Assembly: GCA_948470475.1 (NCBI GenBank)
Contig: OX419343.1
Coordinates: 22,014,821-22,078,820 of the forward strand
Origin: Galaxea fascicularis
Lineage: Eukaryota > Cnidaria > Anthozoa > Scleractinia > Euphylliidae
Reading direction: 5' to 3'
DNA: 64,000 nt
How positions within the stretch are numbered: position 1 is the stretch's first letter; each line of letters begins with the position of its first letter. A program made the translations under genes and the position numbers. This document shows positions 12,801 to 23,917 of this stretch, one piece after another. The notes beneath the pieces are model-generated. The model had not been told where the DNA came from. It did no database searches and saw nothing but the letters and a program-made list of their open reading frames with translations.

Positions 12801-15800
12801 CCTCAGGGGTCAAATTGTTGCAACGCGCTTGAAATTTCTGTAGGTACGTTTTTGTAAATTAAGACAGATTTTTAACATGTACAACACAAATCTAGCTGAT
12901 GATGACTTTTGAACTCGGGAAATGCCACCAAAGACCTTGAAGTAGCTAGATATCTTTACTTCAGATCTTACAAATCGACCTATTGCCTTATACTGGCTTG
13001 TTTCTGTGTGCTTGCAGGTCTAGCATTTGTCTTTATATTGACTTGAAAGACACAGAATTTGACTTGAATTTTGCTTATGAAAAATTTTGCGTTTTATTAA
13101 ATTAACTGTTGTCCTTATGTTTTGGTAACGAAAATGCTATCTTAAAACACGTAACTACGGTCTAATACGGTCTGTTAGAGGATTAGTGTTGATTCTCTGC
13201 TATAGGGTTGAGATATCTGTCTTGATTTACAAAAAGGTACCTCCAGGAATTTTTAGCAACAGTCTCATTTGAGGCTTGTTCAGTACTTTTTGACCACTTT
13301 TTCTGTGTCTTTCTGTTTTTAGTACACACATAATCGTGTTTTTAATGCTATTTACATCTTTCCCCACCCCCCCCCCTTACCTCCTTCCCCTCTCTCCCCT
13401 ACATATTATTTCCCACAATTCTCTTAGTGTCACAAGTCGCTAATTTGAAATCAGCGCGCGCGTTAGAAGTTGTTTTCAGTGGTCGGTTAATTTTCTACAT
13501 TTGTTTTTGGCCGCCTACAGTGAAGTTTTCCGGAAGGCATCATTAAGCCTTATGAAGGAACAATTCTCACGATTGGCAAAGTCTGCCGTCGTCCAATATG
13601 TTACCGTATTCCGTCTCATTTTGGCTAAACGGGTGAAACACCGATCTCGGGCTTGAGACGGAAAGGCATCATATTGCGAGCTTTGCTGTGGCCGGTGACG
13701 AGTCTCTGGCCTGAAAAAGTAGTTTGTAGGAGTCAGATCTATTCGGCGAGAGCAAAATTAAAGCTGATTTGTGACCAGGCCAGAGACTTAGTTCAATTTT
13801 TTTGTCAATACCGCCCTATATTTGTCCGTTTGAAAACGGATGGCTACATCCGGGATCTTGAATAAATCGACTGTGTCAGCAAAGTCTACATGTGATGATT
13901 TATATGGGGAAAGCGAGAGTTATTGAGAGAGAGAGTAATTTGATGATATTTTCCCCTTATCAAGTGTGGAAACATTGTGCCTGGTTGGTTGTGGATAACT
14001 TTATCAGTGCCGCGAACGTGGATAATTGTGTGATTTCCTCAACTTGTTTGACAGACGGATTTCAGGTATGTCGTGGTGCTCGTGTTATAAGAATAGTGTG
14101 TGCAAGCATAAAAACGCTTCGTGAGTGTTTAGCTGAAGTGATTTTGTCTTAGACAACCGATTCTGGGCTCAAGAACGGTAAATTCTGGATCTGTTTTAGT
14201 CGGGCATCTCGCTATGAGCCTGATAGTTTGCGAGACTGAAAGGTCATAATTTCTGTGCTTTTAGTAAATGTTGTTTATTTCATTACAATTCTGTCGCTTT
14301 TGCCAAGATCGACTTTTCGTCTGTTTCCAGCGATTAATTTGTCGATTTTAAGCCCTACCTAGCGACATTCAACTGTTTTTTACTCACCTCAGGGGTCAAA
14401 TTGTTGCAACGCGCTTGAAATTTCTGTAGGTACGTTTTTGTAAATTAAGACAGATTTTTAACATGTACAACACAAATCTAGCTGATGATGACTTTTGAAC
14501 TCGGGAAATGCCACCAAAGACCTTGAAGTAGCTAGATATCTTTACTTCAGATCTTACAAATCGACCTATTGCCTTATACTGGCTTGTTTCTGTGTGCTTG
14601 CAGGTCTAGCATTTGTCTTTATATTGACTTGAAAGACACAGAATTTGACTTGAATTTTGCTTATGAAAAATTTTGCGTTTTATTAAATTAACTGTTGTCC
14701 TTATGTTTTGGTAACGAAAATGCTATCTTAAAACACGTAACTACGGTCTAATACGGTCTGTTAGAGGATTAGTGTTGATTCTCTGCTATAGGGTTGAGAT
14801 ATCTGTCTTGATTTACAAAAAGGTACCTCCAGGAATTTTTAGCAACAGTCTCATTTGAGGCTTGTTCAGTACTTTTTGACCACTTTTTCTGTGTCTTTCT
14901 GTTTTTAGTACACACATAATCGTGTTTTTAATGCTATTTACATCTTTCCCCACCCCCCCCCCCCTTACCTCCTTCCCCTCTCTCCCCTACATATTATTTC
15001 CCACAATTCTCTTAGTGTCACAAGTCGCTAATTTGAAATCAGCGCGCGCGTTAGAAGTTGTTTTCAGTGGTCGGTTAATTTTCTACATTTGTTTTTGGCC
15101 GCCTACAGTGAAGTTTTCCGGAAGGCATCATTAAGCCTTATGAAGGAACAATTCTCACGATTGGCAAAGTCTGCCGTCGTCCAATATGTTACCGTATTCC
15201 GTCTCATTTTGGCTAAACGGGTGAAACACCGATCTCGGGCTTGAGACGGAAAGGCATCATATTGCGAGCTTTGCTGTGGCCGGTGACGAGTCTCTGGCCT
15301 GAAAAAGTAGTTTGTAGGAGTCAGATCTATTCGGCGAGAGCAAAATTAAAGCTGATTTGTGACCAGGCCAGAGACTTAGTTCAATTTTTTTGTCAATACC
15401 GCCCTATATTTGTCCGTTTGAAAACGGATGGCTACATCCGGGATCTTGAATAAATCGACTGTGTCAGCAAAGTCTACATGTGATGATTTATATGGGGAAA
15501 GCGAGAGTTATTGAGAGAGAGAGTAATTTGATGATATTTTCCCCTTATCAAGTGTGGAAACATTGTGCCTGGTTGGTTGTGGATAACTTTATCAGTGCCG
15601 CGAACGTGGATAATTGTGTGATTTCCTCAACTTGTTTGACAGACGGATTTCAGGTATGTCGTGGTGCTCGTGTTATAAGAATAGTGTGTGCAAGCATAAA
15701 AACGCTTCGTGAGTGTTTAGCTGAAGTGATTTTGTCTTAGACAACCGATTCTGGGCTCAAGAACGGTAAATTCTGGATCTGTTTTAGTCGGGCATCTCGC

Positions 15801-16957
15801 TATGAGCCTGATAGTTTGCGAGACTGAAAGGTCATAATTTCTGTGCTTTTAGTAAATGTTGTTTATTTCATTACAATTCTGTCGCTTTTGCCAAGATCGA
15901 CTTTTCGTCTGTTTCCAGCGATTAATTTGTCGATTTTAAGCCCTACCTAGCGACATTCAACTGTTTTTTACTCACCTCAGGGGTCAAATTGTTGCAACGC
16001 GCTTGAAATTTCTGTAGGTACGTTTTTGTAAATTAAGACAGATTTTTAACATGTACAACACAAATCTAGCTGATGATGACTTTTGAACTCGGGAAATGCC
16101 ACCAAAGACCTTGAAGTAGCTAGATATCTTTACTTCAGATCTTACAAATCGACCTATTGCCTTATACTGGCTTGTTTCTGTGTGCTTGCAGGTCTAGCAT
16201 TTGTCTTTATATTGACTTGAAAGACACAGAATTTGACTTGAATTTTGCTTATGAAAAATTTTGCGTTTTATTAAATTAACTGTTGTCCTTATGTTTTGGT
16301 AACGAAAATGCTATCTTAAAACACGTAACTACGGTCTAATACGGTCTGTTAGAGGATTAGTGTTGATTCTGCTATAGGGTTGAGATATCTGTCTTGATTT
16401 ACAAAAAGGTACCTCCAGGAATTTTTAGCAACAGTCTCATTTGAGGCTTGTTCAGTACTTTTTGACCACTTTTCTGTGTCTTTCTGTTTTTAGTACACAC
16501 ATAATCGTGTTTTTAATGCTATTTACATCTTTCCCCACCCCCCCCCCCTTACCTCCTTCCCCTCTCTCCCTACATATTATTTCCCACAATTCTCTTAGTG
16601 TCACAAGTCGCTAATTTGAAATCAGCGCGCGCGTTAGAAGTTGTTTTCAGTGGTCGGTTAATTTTCTACATTTGTTTTTGGCCGCCTACAGTGAAGTTTT
16701 CCGGAAGGCATCATTAAGCCTTATGAAGGAACAATTCTCACGATTGGCAAAGTCTGCCGTCGTCCAATATGTTACCGTATTCCGTCTCATTTGGCTAAAC
16801 GGGTGAAACACCGATCTCGGGCTTGAGACGGAAAGGCATCATATTGCGAGCTTTGCTGTGGCCGGTGACGAGTCTCTGGCCTGAAAAGTAGTTTGTAGGA
16901 GTCAGATCTATTCGGCGAGAGCAAAATTAAAGCTGATTTGTGACCAGGCCAGAGACT
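6871..16957. repeat. Tandem array of ~1586-bp units (6 full + 1 partial)
   Basis: Units start, by the marker TCTGTCTTGATTTAC, at 6871, 8457, 10044, 11630, 13216, 14802 and 16388, a spacing of 1586-1587 bp. The copies look essentially identical; the visible differences are mainly the length of one poly-C run (for example 7021-7031). The seventh copy has several single-base losses in short runs and is cut by the N gap at 16958. Each unit carries a CT-rich tract, a GCGCGCGCG stretch, the hairpin string described separately and an AT-rich second half. Two small plus-strand ORFs per unit (70 and 86 codons) have no recognisable domain and are not proposed as genes. Near-identity implies recent amplification or continuing homogenisation. 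The array could be a satellite or a multicopy RNA gene cluster; I cannot decide from sequence alone. Confidence 0.97.
7186..7506 (+). ncRNA. Candidate structured RNA in each array unit (first copy shown)
   Basis: Within about 320 bases there are several perfect inverted pairs in series: AAGGC/GCCTT (7189-7193/7202-7206); TTCCGTCTCA/TGAGACGGAA (7264-7273/7309-7318), enclosing GGTG-AAA-CACC (7287-7297); AGTCTCTGGCCTG/CAGGCCAGAGACT (7356-7368/7431-7443, 13 of 13 paired); TCCGTTT/AAACGGA (7480-7495); and GGATG-GCTA-CATCC (7493-7506, partly overlapping the previous stem). A run of seven T (7452-7458) follows the 13-bp stem and could terminate RNA polymerase III. I found no match to tRNA, 5S, U1-U6, 7SK, SRP or RNase P landmarks, and no clear A/B boxes. 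The same hairpins recur in the other full units by identity, so they give no covariation evidence. The strand is assumed from the T-run. Confidence 0.25.
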
Positions 16958-17157
16958 NNNNNNNNNNNNNNNNNNNNNNNNNNNNNNNNNNNNNNNNNNN
17001 NNNNNNNNNNNNNNNNNNNNNNNNNNNNNNNNNNNNNNNNNNNNNNNNNNNNNNNNNNNNNNNNNNNNNNNNNNNNNNNNNNNNNNNNNNNNNNNNNNNN
17101 NNNNNNNNNNNNNNNNNNNNNNNNNNNNNNNNNNNNNNNNNNNNNNNNNNNNNNNNN
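16958..17157. other. Assembly gap of 200 N
   Basis: Exactly 200 undetermined bases follow CAGGCCAGAGACT of the seventh array unit. A round number suggests a placeholder of unknown true length, so the array may be longer than shown and the sequence after 17158 may not be its immediate neighbour. Confidence 0.98.
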
Positions 17158-17282
17158 GTGTTCGTGAGAAAAGAGAACCATTGATTGTAGTTTTAGTTGG
17201 TCAGACTCTTCTGCACGGAATCGGAGAAATAAATTTCTGGAAGAGAACAGTGACAGTGTGGGCTCCTCACTTATTCCGCACA

Positions 17283-17652
17283 GTAGGAAGATCCTAGCAC
17301 AAGGAAGATCCTAGAAGGCGAAACAACTTTTCGTTTGGTTTACATGCAGAAATTTCTGTCTAGGTGGAAGTGGAGAATGAACGCAAGATTGTCGACCTTT
17401 GGCAGCTGAATACCGTGAACACCCGGCCGCCGCCATGTTTGTTTTTTTGTCCCTAGTACCAGGAACTTCCTAGCGAAGGCAGTTTACATGGTGCTAGGAT
17501 CTTCCTAGCTCACAGCTAGGACGATCCTAGCACTAGGAAGAACCTAACACTAGAGCCAAGTACGACCTCTTGCATGTAAACTGAATACAGAAAACATATG
17601 GCGCTAGGAAGATCCTCCTTCTAGGATCTCCCTAGTGCTAGGATCTTCCTAC
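17283..17652. repeat. Cluster of a short palindromic motif (CTAGGATCTTCCTAG-like)
   Basis: At least nine variants of a self-complementary motif around TAGGAAGATCCTA or its inverse are packed into 370 bp: near 17284, 17300, 17463, 17496, 17516, 17535, 17604, 17621 and 17637. They lie between copies of a TTTACATG/CATGTAAAC word (17339, 17484, 17573, 17656). Because the motif is nearly its own reverse complement, the whole cluster can fold on itself. It may be a degenerate palindromic transposon or a local expansion. No coding frame is seen. Confidence 0.7.
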
Positions 17653-18464
17653 CTCCATGTAAACAGCCCCTTAGTGTTTTTAACGCCTTGGCCGGCTGTA
17701 GACCTGAAAAAAATTCAAAGTGTCACGAAATACAGTTCCTGCAATGAGCCCAGCATTAAGCAAACGCTGGACTTGAGACCTAAAAATCATTTCAGGATCG
17801 CTTGACTTTTCCTAATCGATATACAATGGTTTGGTTTAGCCAGGATTCTTTGATTCGACAAGTTTTAGAATAATCTGGGACTGCCGGCCATTTCGTGTTT
17901 TTAACACCTTGGTCGGTTACCGGCCATGTAGCCACAGCGTACAAAATTACCCGTCCCCTCCCCTACAGTGCTTCAATGGGATTTTTGGCGGGATTGGTAC
18001 GTTCTGATAACCAAACAACCAACTTTCAGAGATCGAACATTACGTTATGGTGAACTAGCATATTTGCGCCATCAGCAATAGCAATGTTCATTGTTAAACA
18101 CGGGTATTGATACGTAACATTTGATGTTGAATTATCAACTTGAAAGTTGAATTCTGAAGTTCAATTTTGGCGGGATTGGAGCGCCTTTGGTAACTCAACA
18201 TTCGACTTGGAGATTTAAACGTCATCTTTCGCTGACAGCTCATGTGCCAAGACCATTGTTGATATGTAAACATGAATGTTGATGGATAAAGTTGAATGTT
18301 GAACCGTCACTTTGAAAGTTGATGTCAAAAGTTTCAATGTTTGTGATACAAAGTACAAAGTTGAAGAGTGAAATATGATGTTGAGGTTTGCCAAGTTAAT
18401 GGTTAAACTGTCAGGTTGAATGTTGTGACCAACTTTGATTTTTGGCGGGGATGGAATTCCATAG
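17653..18464. repeat. Gene-less stretch with degenerate interspersed words
   Basis: The phrase TTTTGGCGGGATTGG recurs, with variants, near 17981, 18165 and 18435. GTTTTTAACGCCTTGG recurs in varied form at about 17676 and 17898. Between 18060 and 18430 the word GTTGAA or its complement TTCAAC recurs many times with irregular spacing, like an eroded minisatellite. A 138-codon minus-strand ORF (18215-18631) arises from this repetition and is not proposed as a gene. Confidence 0.5.
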
Positions 18465-19937
18465 GTGCCGACGTCCCCGAAAACCCCCTTGGTTGATGAC
18501 AATTTGGACGCGCACGATTCTGACGACGAGACTGATCTGCCCGGGGTGACATGACCCAGTCCTTTCAACCTGGCGGTTCGTCTACGCCGTACCACGGCGG
18601 CGAAGAAATTGAAATGCAAACACATTTGCACGAAACTATGGGCTGCCGGAAATTACTGAAATGGAGCCTGTAGATGAAAAACGTCTTTTGCTGGGTTTTT
18701 CAAAGACGGGCACACGCCGCGGTGCAGGAAGTAAAATCTCCAAATTATTGGCCTCCTTTTCAGGTCATAGGAACCTTGAGCCGAAAACCATAAAAGCAGT
18801 GAAAGCGTTAATCAAAAACCGTTACCCGTATGCGGATGATAAATTGCTCCAACGCATTGGTCAAAGGGGCGTGACAAATAGGGGGGGGGGGGACCAGATG
18901 ACTTTATTGTGGTAGGCCCAACAGAAAGAAAATCGGACCCAAAAATTGTGGTTAGGCAGAGTTACAACTAAGGCCTTTCTGACACTTTTGTGAATCAAAA
19001 TGAAGAACTTCTCGGCTCAGAAGCTGAAGATGTGATTGCGGCAAGTAAAAAACAAGAAAGCGAACTCCCACTCAGTTTGGCGGCTGAGAGGCAGCAGCTA
19101 AAAGAGACGTAAAAAGTGGATGCAGAACTTGATAGCCGAAAACGAGCTCTGCAAAAACTCGAAAATGATTTTGCCAGAACAAAAGCCCAACGTCAGCAGT
19201 TGGAGGATGATGAAGGCTCTGCAATCAAAAACCAATCAGAAATCAAAGGAAAAAAATCCTGGAAAATAATCTGAAAAGAACCATTGCTGAAAAAGAGAAA
19301 AAGATCGCTGGCCTCCAAAAACAAAACAAAACCAAGGCAAGGGTGGAGAAAACCATTGAACAGAGGACCGCACAGCTTGCAAAAATGAAGGAACGAACGG
19401 CTGGCTTGGAAAACTCCCTCAACAGCACGCAGCCCCTTGATGACCTGAACCAACAAGAAATCGAGCTCAAGGAAAAAATCGAGCAAGACCGGGCAATAAC
19501 TGATGATCCTGACACCTCGCCCTCTGAAAAAGAAGCTGCACAAGAAAAAGTGGCGTAAAGAGAGGAGGAGATCGCGCGTTTGCAAACGCAGATTGCGGAA
19601 AAAGAAGGAGCGCTTCCCCTGCGCGAGAGGGTGAAAGAGATTTTCAAAAAATACGGCATGACCGTCACCGCGATTGTTCTGGCTGCAGGCGTGACTATCG
19701 GAGCAGGCGTCGGCGCGATCTCCAACTCGCTGAAAACCTTGGGCAAAGGGCTGGCGTACGGGCTAAAAACTATCGGCTAAAAAACAGCTTCGCTGCTGCC
19801 CGGCCTGCTCGGTTCGATCGTTTCTTACATTTTTACAACCGCCGGCCAGGTCATCGGTTTTCTGGCTAAGCACACCTGGCTGATAAATTCTGGCCGTCGT
19901 CGCTTTCTTGATCGAGCGCTATGTCAAACGGCGCTAA
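18465..19937 (+). pseudogene. Broken coiled-coil protein with hydrophobic C-terminus (virus-like island)
   Basis: Several plus-strand reading segments fit one ancestral protein. They are an acidic start (TPLVDDNLD, about 18485), a basic block after 18631 (NYGLPEITEMEPVDEKRLL, then KTGTRRGAGSK), and a long charged coiled coil (about 19000-19600, rich in K, E and Q). The end has two hydrophobic Gly/Ala-rich stretches (TVTAIVLAAGVTIGAGVGAI; LLPGLLGSIVSYIF) and a basic tail ending at 19937. At least four stops or frame changes interrupt it, including a poly-G run at 18881-18891 and stops near 18977, 19111 and 19558. From memory of cnidarian genomes, such coiled-coil plus hydrophobic-tail proteins accompany Polinton/adintovirus-like insertions; the virion role is inference. 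GC content is visibly higher than in the flanks. Confidence 0.6.
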
Positions 19938-20020
19938 CCCTTCCGCGCGGCCCAGAACAAAATGCATGCGAGCGCAACGGCTCCTATTGCCACGATGGCT
20001 TTGTTAACATCGTGGTTTTA

Positions 20021-21585
20021 GTTTCCTGATCCGGCCGGGGGGGTGGGCGGTCTTGTTGGCTCGGCTGGCTCTTTTTTCCCAGATTGCACTGTTTTAGGCG
20101 GCGTTTTTCTGTCTCCCTGTTTCAGCCTGTGCCGCTTTGTGAACCGGGTTTGACGGGTGGCTGATGGCATATTAATTTTTGACGGCTCGCCGCCCATCAA
20201 AATGGAGGGCTGCTTTTTTTGTTCCCTGATTCACGTCGTTGTTGACCCCGAGCTTCATTCCCCGGCCCGCCTGCCGGAGCTTGTTGTTGTAATCGACCAG
20301 GTTCCCGGTGTTCAGGACCATGCGCAAGAGCATCAGCCAGGCCCACGGAACCACGGCCAAGTCCAGGCGGAGTTTTGCTTCGTCCACCGCCATCTGGTAA
20401 CGCTGGACGCTCTTGGAAATGTCTGGCGTTCGGATTGCATCCTCGAGCAGGACAAGAAACTCTCTTTGCACCTCTTTTGATCGGCCGCCGCCCCCAACAA
20501 TGCTGCTACGAACGTTGACCTGCGCACCCAGAATGCAGTAAACGTAGGCCTCGATCGACTGGTTTAGCCGCGCGAGGCCGGCTGCGGTCAGCCCGTTTGC
20601 TTTGTCCGGAATGAAAAACTCAAACTGCCTGTCTGCGCCCTGGTCGTTTCGGATGTAGTCCAGCTTGTTTCCGGCTGAATCTGTCCCGCCCTCGTCGGCG
20701 AACCCCTGGTTTGATGGGTTGGAAAGCGGCGTGGGGGTACTGCCATGGCTTTTGCGCATAATCGCCGTCGCTGTAGTTGATGAAAACATAGCCGAGGCCG
20801 TGGTTTTGGCCAAACAGGTAACGAAAATCTGCGCTTGGGTCAACCTTGAACTCGGCGCAGATTCTTCGGTACGGGGTTTTGTGGTATTTGTTTTGTTTTT
20901 GTGTCTGTTTGCGAAAAGTTCGGGTCGCCGGGCAGCGAGCTGATTCTTTGGATGCCACCCATCTCGAACAAAATACGCCGCGTTGTGAAATAAACATGGA
21001 GAAGATAGAAAGCTTGGAGCTGCGGGAAATTTTCAAGAACAGGCCTGACCAAAATTTCACGCGAGATGCCGCTGCCTGTTGTCGCACTTCACAGAGCAAA
21101 GTTCAGCTGCTGTGGCCAAAAACCCATGTCCGGACCGCCCAGCCATTTCCTTGCGTTTTTGGATGTTCTGAATGTGATCTGCGTGTCTTTGAAAATTGTT
21201 CTGTACTGCGTGGTGAAACTTTCTGTTGGTGTGACGATTATTTTTTGCACCTTGTTCAGCTATTCACCGATCGATGGGGGGATTGACGCTGAAAAAGGTA
21301 CCGCGGGTATTGTTTTCAGCACTGGGCTTGTAGGGTTGAGCGCCGGAGGAAAAAAAAACCCTCCGTTTTCTGTCAAAGGCTTGTCTGCGGCGGGAAACAA
21401 TCATCGGGGCGAGCGACCCAGTTTTTTTCAGAATTTGCGTCGTGGGCTGGTGGGTTGTTGTGTCAAATGCGGTCTCCGCAAAGAAGTTGTTTTTGTTAGC
21501 GTGGGGATATTTGGCGGGGAAAAGAGCCCACGCCTTTTTTTTTCGATTCCTACCGCAGCTTTGCCGCCTCGGAACTTTTTGCCAT
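20021..21585 (-). pseudogene. Large capsid-like protein of a Polinton/adintovirus-type element, broken
   Basis: Minus-strand reading segments join end to end in changing frames. They are MAKSSEAAKLR from ATG at 21585; a segment with TFRTSKNARKWLGGPDMGF and WPQQLNFA (about 21190-21095); PQLQAFYLLHVYFTTRRILF (about 21020-20960); NHGLGYVFINYSDGDYAQKP (about 20810-20750); and a long intact C-terminal half (about 20690-20172) with ANGLTAAGLARLNQSIEAYV and AKLRLDLAVVPWAWLMLL. The last part may run on to 20021 as a Pro/Lys-rich tail. In-frame stops near 21570, 21265 and 21095 and frame changes near 20845 and 20700 show decay. About 480-520 residues would fit a major capsid protein of this virus class, but I cannot confirm a jelly-roll fold by eye. 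It is divergently arranged with the gene at 21655. Confidence 0.5.
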
Positions 21586-21654
21586 TCGGTCCAGACAGAC
21601 ATACCTGCGATTGCTTGGGTATATCTTCATGCCTTTTAAATTTAATTTCGTAGA
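21586..21654. promoter_or_regulatory. Short intergenic region between divergent virus-like genes
   Basis: Only about 70 bases separate the start codons at 21585 (minus) and 21655 (plus). The plus-side half is AT-rich (TTTTAAATTTAATTTCG), unlike the GC-richer flanking genes, as expected for a compact bidirectional viral promoter. No defined TATA box is asserted. Confidence 0.35.
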
Positions 21655-22336
21655 ATGGGTATGGCTATGCTTAGCGTCGTCACTTCCGACAACCCCTGCA
21701 CCGTCTATTTTGACGAACCCATTCCCCAACCCCGGATGATTGGGCTCGTTTCTTTTGCAATGAAAAACCCCTGGCTTTATCTGCGCTCTCCCGCGAAAAT
21801 CGAAGTGCTTGATTCTCGGGACCAGGTGCTCGCACAAAAAAATCTTTCCCCGTTTTTCTACACCCCCACGGACCTTTCCAAATACCTGAACGACGAGTTC
21901 AAAAAATCGCCGACCTTCAACGTCACTTTTGATTATGACGCAAACACTGGGATCGTCACACTCAAAAACCCCGATTCTTTGAAACTGCGGTTTTCTCAAA
22001 GTTTCGTTGATTTTCTGGGCACGCCGCCGATTCTTGACAACAATTTTACAATAACCGCCCTCAAAGCAAGATCTGCGATGTACGTTCATTGCGATTTGGT
22101 CGACCATCAGCGCAATTTGCTGAACGGGGGAAAAACCAATCTTCTTGTTTTGCTTCACGGGTTTGCCCCATATTTTTCCTCTATGGCCTACCATTCGTCA
22201 AACAAAACTGATTTCCGGAATGCTTCATCGAGCAAAATGATCCAGTGTTTCACTTTGGATCAAAGACGAGGATGGGATGCTTGTTGATTTCCACAATCAG
22301 CCATACTCTTTCAAACGTGCATTTGAAAATTGCTAA
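21655..22336 (+). pseudogene. Penton-like minor capsid protein, one frameshift near the end
   Basis: The frame starts at ATG 21655 and is intact for about 195 codons. It opens with a beta-rich N-terminus (VYFDEPIPQPRMIGLVSFAM), followed by FYTPTDLSKYLNDEF, then TGIVTLKNPDSLKLRFSQSF with VDFLGT, and MYVHCDLVD near residue 141. Around 22240 the frame changes. The downstream frame, ending at 22336, carries the acidic DEDGMLVDF motif typical of the end of this family. The order (platform strands, 'LS-YLN' segment, 'VDFLGT', 'HCDLVD', terminal 'D-x-x-G-x-x-VDF') is what I associate with penton-like proteins of Polinton/adintovirus elements; this is family knowledge recalled without a search. Only one break is visible, making it the best preserved gene of the island. 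Confidence 0.5.
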
Positions 22337-22346
22337 AACTTTATAT

Positions 22347-23778
22347 ATGGGTCTCATTGATTCTTTCACCAAAACATCCGGCGCCGGTCAGGTTGGGCCA
22401 CCTGGGCCTGAAGGTGACCCAGGACCACTGGGACCTGTCGGACCGCGCGGCAAACAGGGACCTCCTGGCTCACAAGGACCTAAAGGGCCGCAAGGCGACC
22501 TTGCTCCTAATTCCGACGATTTTTTGAAAATCGACGGCTCGAATTTCATGATTGCCAACCTCAACATGGACGAAAACCGCGTCGAGAACATGACCGACCC
22601 CGTCAACGAACAAGACGCCGTCAACAAACGTTTTCTCGAATCTAGCGTTTTCGATTACCTAAAAAAAAAGACGGTATTAACTCCGCGACCAACAATCTCG
22701 ATCTCGGGAATTACCGCCTTACCAATCTCGCTGACCCCCTTTCCGCAAATGGCGCGGCCGACAAAAAATACGCCGACCGGTTCCTCGCCCTCACCGGCGG
22801 CCCCATACAGGGCATTCTGAACATGAACAATTTCAACGTTCTAATCTCCCCCTCCCGGCAAATATCGAAGACGCCGCCAACAAACAATACGTCGACAGCA
22901 ATTTTTTGAAACTCGACGGCACCAACCACCCACTTGCCAACATCGACCTTCAGGGCTCGGCCAACTTTGTCGGCATACCCGACGTGCCCTCCAGTGGCTC
23001 GACCGATTTGTCCAACACGGTCAACAAAAAATACGTCGACCAGTCCCATGTTCAGCCCTCTGGACTTACAAACGTTTTTCAGTACCTCATGAACGACACC
23101 AACGAGTCCTCGAGAGAGACCGACCACACCACCGTTGTCGATGTCAGCGATTTTCCCGAGTCACCCCATTTGGTCTACAAAAAAGCCTACAAAATTTCTA
23201 TCGGCGCCTCGGGGGCCAGCAACTACCGAGAAAGCATCGGTTTCAACCTTCACCCTTTGGCCGCCGGCGATTACACAATGGTCGCCGAATATTTTCCTCC
23301 GCTTGCACAAAATGTTTCCGTTACTGCCGCGATCGGCGCCGGCTCAATTTCTAGCCAATTTTTTTCTAACCTCCCCGCGCACGGCTCAACCCTTGCTTAC
23401 ACGAAAACCGTCGTCCAGCTGACCAATGCAAGGACCGGCGTCGGCACCGACCACATCTACTTTGATTTGCACGGTGATTTAACCTCCGACTCTGGAAATC
23501 AGGCTCGCATAATCAAGCATCACGTTCTGAGCGTGCCATCTTCTTTGCTCGATAAAGCTTTCAGTTTTGAAAATGGGGAAATGGTTATGAATACAAGCTT
23601 GGACATAAATCGCCATTTTATTCTGAGTCAGCCAAAAAATATTTATGGCTGCCTTGTTGCTGGTACTCCCGAAAAAAACACTAAATTTAGTTTCATTTGC
23701 GAAAAAAATCATACTATGTTTTTCTTAAGCCCTAAGACTTTACGAAAAATTGAAATTTGGTTATACGCCAAGTGTTGA
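22347..23778 (+). pseudogene. Collagen-like fibre protein with repeated NK-YVD shaft motifs
   Basis: The start is ATG 22347, directly after TTTATAT. After a short head ([15 protein letters not shown]) come about 11 Gly-X-Y triplets starting [13 protein letters not shown] (residues about 18-53). Four imperfect shaft repeats of about 50 residues follow, each ending in [27 protein letters not shown] or NTVNKKYVD. A globular C-terminus of about 240 residues then runs to 23778. Two frame changes break it, one at the A-run near 22660-22668 and one near 22845. Collagen triplets plus tail-fibre-like NK-x-YVD repeats and a terminal knob suggest a trimeric attachment fibre. This inference is supported by its position directly downstream of the penton-like gene, 11 bp after that gene's terminal stop. 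Confidence 0.6.
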
Positions 23779-23917
23779 CAAAAACATCAAATTCTTATTT
23801 TGTTTCTTTCGAACATCAAAATTTATTTAATTATGAGTCTTAGGGGTTTTATGATTTTAGAACTTTGGAAAAAATAAACCTTGAAACAAATTTGATTATC
23901 CCCATATTGTACTATTG

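Noticed and set aside
7010..16957. CRISPR array
   Set aside because: The repeats are 1.6 kb and contiguous with no unique spacers, and the genome is eukaryotic.
16927..17181. ORFs running through the N gap
   Set aside because: They consist almost entirely of undetermined bases.
18215..18631. 138-codon minus-strand ORF
   Set aside because: It arises from the degenerate GTTGAA repeats and ends inside the coiled-coil pseudogene; no homologous features.
19193..19746. Long minus-strand ORFs of 130 and 167 codons
   Set aside because: They lie opposite the coiled-coil gene; their Phe/Leu/Ser-rich composition is the complement of its Lys/Glu codons.
21066..21653. 195-codon plus-strand ORF
   Set aside because: It is opposite the capsid-like gene, whose minus-strand reading makes much better sense.
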